6,662 nucleotides of DNA from Candidatus Aenigmatarchaeota archaeon (GTDB taxonomy: Archaea; Aenigmatarchaeota; Aenigmatarchaeia; QMZP01). A program made the position numbers and the translations under genes. Each line of letters opens with the position of its first letter. The stretch's first letter is position 1. The notes below the pieces were generated by a model. That model was not told the origin of the DNA and searched no databases. It saw only the letters and a list, made by a program, of their open reading frames with translations. Shown here in pieces: positions 5,216 through 6,662 of this stretch. Location of the stretch: the NCBI GenBank assembly GCA_003663415.1, contig QMZY01000044.1:1-6662 (forward strand), written 5' to 3'.

Positions 5216-5746
5216 TTATCTTAAAATCATTCTGAATGTTTCAATTATTTTATTTAATGTTTCTCTTATATTGTTTTTGTTTATTTTTATTATTTTAAAC
5301 GGACAGCCAACATATGTTGAAAACAATTCAGCTTGGTCTCTGTTAATGTCCTGATGCTCTTTAATCTGTTTTTTTGTGCTCTGGTCTATCAGCTCATTTT
5401 CCGGGTCTGTTTCCAAAATAATAATTCCGTTTGGCTTGAATATGTGGAAAAAGCTCTCTGAAAGCAGAGGGAAAATACCGTAAGGTGTTTTTATGGTGAA
5501 ATAGCCGTTAACAACAATATGTTTGTTTTTTTTGATATGCTTTGTTAAAACGGTTTCCATTTGTTTTTTTAACAAGGTTTTCAGTTTGTTCAGGTCTTCT
5601 GTGTTCTTTAGGTTTCTAAAGTTTTTTTCAGAAAGCAAATCTGAAAATTTTATATAGTTTATTTCAAGCCTGCATCTCTTTACAGCAATGTCTGTTAAGG
5701 AATCCCTCTCTGCTATATCAAGACCTGTAACCATTAATATTTTCAT
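5216..5746 (-). CDS. Degenerate archaeal adenylate kinase (AdkA)-family protein, likely pseudoenzyme
   Basis: This 176-residue protein occupies the adk position between secY and DUF106. Family signatures that remain are the first strand ILMVTG (3-8), a TIKTPYG segment (84-90) matching the TVKTPKG of AdkA, PNGIIILETDPENEL (105-119), an IKEHQDINRDQAE stretch (128-140) matching the I-EHQ-NR-A motif, and a final KIIKI strand. Catalytic features are lost. The P-loop position reads GLDIAERDS (8-16) with no GxGK/T, the aspartate and histidine expected near 80-82 are N and Y, and the arginine-rich lid is replaced by DQSTKKQ. Adenylate kinase activity is therefore unlikely; a structural or ligand-sensing role is possible. 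ATG 5746 is preferred. It lies 1 nt after the SecY stop, while the in-frame TTG at 5758 would overlap secY by 11 nt. GGAAGAT upstream is a plausible but weak ribosome site. Confidence 0.75.
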   Translation of the reverse strand: MKILMVTGLDIAERDSLTDIAVKRCRLEINYIKFSDLLSEKNFRNLKNTEDLNKLKTLLKKQMETVLTKHIKKNKHIVVNGYFTIKTPYGIFPLLSESFFHIFKPNGIIILETDPENELIDQSTKKQIKEHQDINRDQAELFSTYVGCPFKIIKINKNNIRETLNKIIETFRMILR

Positions 5747-5747
5747 C

Positions 5748-6662
5748 TTATCTTCCAAGCAATCTTCTTACTGCTGGATGCATATCCTCTAAGTGTTGAA
5801 TTGTAAGTTCTTCATAAAGGCTGTAAATTATCATGGTTGCCAAAAGAATTCCTGTTCCTGTTCCTAAAGCGTTTGTGAAATCAGCAAAAGCAGCCAGAAA
5901 ACCAACAGCAGCTCCTCCCAAAACAGCAAGTGGTGGGATATATCTTTCCAGAACGCTTTCTATAATCCTAATATCTCTTCTATATCCCGGAATCTGCATT
6001 CCGGTTGAATGAATCTGCTGCGCCACAGAATGCGCATTCATTCCGGCTGTCTCGACCCAGAACACAGAAAAAACCATGGAGCCGCCTATCATTACAAGCG
6101 AATATCCTATCATTCTTAAGATATCGGTTGTTGTTATCGTGGCAAGGCTTGTGAGTCCGAGCAAAGAAACAAAAGAGAACCAGAAAACACCGCCTAACAG
6201 CGCAAAAAGGATGCAGGTTTTTATTGCGTTTCTTTTTGCAAAATATGCCACAACAATTCCAAGAAAAACAAATATACCGATTGATGTCATTAATCCTGAA
6301 AGCGCTTCGCTTCTTGGAACAGTCACATAATAAAGCAGGCCTCCTATTATGTTTCCCTGGGAATCTATTTTAGCAATCCATGTTGCCCCTTTTTGCGCAA
6401 AAATCCTTCCCATCAGCTGAATGTTTGCAAGAAGCGCTGCTATAAGAATAACAGGTATGTTTGAGGTGTAAAAGAATTTCAAGGGCCACCTTCTTCCAAA
6501 TCCTCTTATTGAGCCAAAAGCCAGAGGTATTTCAACCTTTATTGCTTCGGTATATACAACCAAAAGGAAAACAAGTATTGTTGAAATCACAGGGAAGAAT
6601 GCAAAGAACGCGCTTAACAAATCGCCTGAACCAGCTGCTGTTATCATGTAAGGAATTACTCC
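5748..6662 (-). CDS. secY: Preprotein translocase subunit SecY (C-terminal part; N-terminus outside window)
   Basis: This is the pore subunit of the Sec translocon. The reading frame stays open past the internal ATG at 6647 to the window edge, so the gene is partial; 304 C-terminal residues are visible, numbered here from the edge. Hallmarks are the cytoplasmic TM6/TM7 loop VEIPLAFGSIRGFGRRWPL (43-61, R53, R57, R58), SNIPVILIAALLANIQL (67-83), FWVETAG (201-207), the second cytoplasmic loop MQIPGYRRD (222-230, R228, R229), YIPPLAVLGG (241-250), GTGTGILLATMIIYSLYEEL (267-286) and the C-terminus HPAVRRLLGR. These are archaeal-type motifs. Two additional hydrophobic stretches (about 121-142 and 149-171) separated by basic residues lie between the usual TM7 and TM8. 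The next gene starts 1 nt downstream, so the block is co-transcribed; its promoter is outside the window. Confidence 0.96.
   Translation of the reverse strand, partial: GVIPYMITAAGSGDLLSAFFAFFPVISTILVFLLVVYTEAIKVEIPLAFGSIRGFGRRWPLKFFYTSNIPVILIAALLANIQLMGRIFAQKGATWIAKIDSQGNIIGGLLYYVTVPRSEALSGLMTSIGIFVFLGIVVAYFAKRNAIKTCILFALLGGVFWFSFVSLLGLTSLATITTTDILRMIGYSLVMIGGSMVFSVFWVETAGMNAHSVAQQIHSTGMQIPGYRRDIRIIESVLERYIPPLAVLGGAAVGFLAAFADFTNALGTGTGILLATMIIYSLYEELTIQHLEDMHPAVRRLLGR

Noticed and set aside
5216..5746. Ordinary functional adenylate kinase call from locus position
   Set aside because: The P-loop, the D/H positions and the lid arginines are not present, so only family membership is supported.
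6076..6330. An 84-codon + strand open frame inside secY
   Set aside because: It is antisense to well-conserved SecY sequence, and no independent coding evidence or ribosome site is visible.
1..6662. CRISPR array, insertion sequence, attachment site or replication origin
   Set aside because: No regularly spaced direct repeats, terminal inverted repeats, transposase or integrase pattern, or origin-type repeat clusters were seen; nearly all bases are accounted for by genes.

Overview
The window looks like an AT-rich archaeal chromosome. The evidence is an archaeal-type SecY followed by an AdkA-like protein and a DUF106 (EMC3/TMCO1-like) protein, a tRNA-Tyr with an intron in the anticodon loop and no encoded CCA, TTTAAATAT-type TATA boxes just upstream of two transcription units, and a T-run directly after the tRNA. 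The compact layout and the diverged gene at the adk position would fit a DPANN or otherwise reduced lineage, but that placement is inference.

Positions 1-3209 (+ strand) form a tightly packed operon. It contains the 3' end of a coiled-coil protein (possibly DUF5320-like), an MBL-fold metallohydrolase (COG1237 type), a DUF134 helix-turn-helix regulator, a small NifX/orange-protein-like metal-cluster binding protein with a Gly/Arg-rich tail, and two consecutive MinD/Mrp-type P-loop ATPases that each carry an inserted two-cluster ferredoxin domain. Gaps are 8, 3 or 2 nt, an 11-nt gap holds a strong Shine-Dalgarno site, and the last pair overlaps by ATGA. The arrangement resembles the 'orange protein' (ORP)/Mrp clusters of anaerobes. 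The likely theme is ATP-driven handling of an Fe-S or Mo-containing cluster, but the exact substrate is unknown.

Positions 3210-4621 (+) hold a single gene with its own promoter. It encodes a secreted, membrane-anchored protein with a signal peptide, about three extracytoplasmic beta-sandwich-like domains, one membrane segment, and one more beta-rich domain predicted on the cytoplasmic side.

Positions 4622-4790 (+) hold a promoter, tRNA-Tyr(GTA) with a 43-nt intron, and a T6 terminator.

Positions 4785-6662 (- strand) are the archaeal secY-adk-DUF106 block. SecY is cut by the window edge and has two extra hydrophobic segments between the usual TM7 and TM8. The AdkA-family protein keeps the family fold signatures but has lost the P-loop and other catalytic positions. 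DUF106, a YidC/Oxa1/EMC3-like insertase, ends 4 nt from the convergent tRNA. SecY and DUF106 both act in membrane protein insertion. The two most unusual items are the AdkA-like pseudoenzyme and the SecY insertion.
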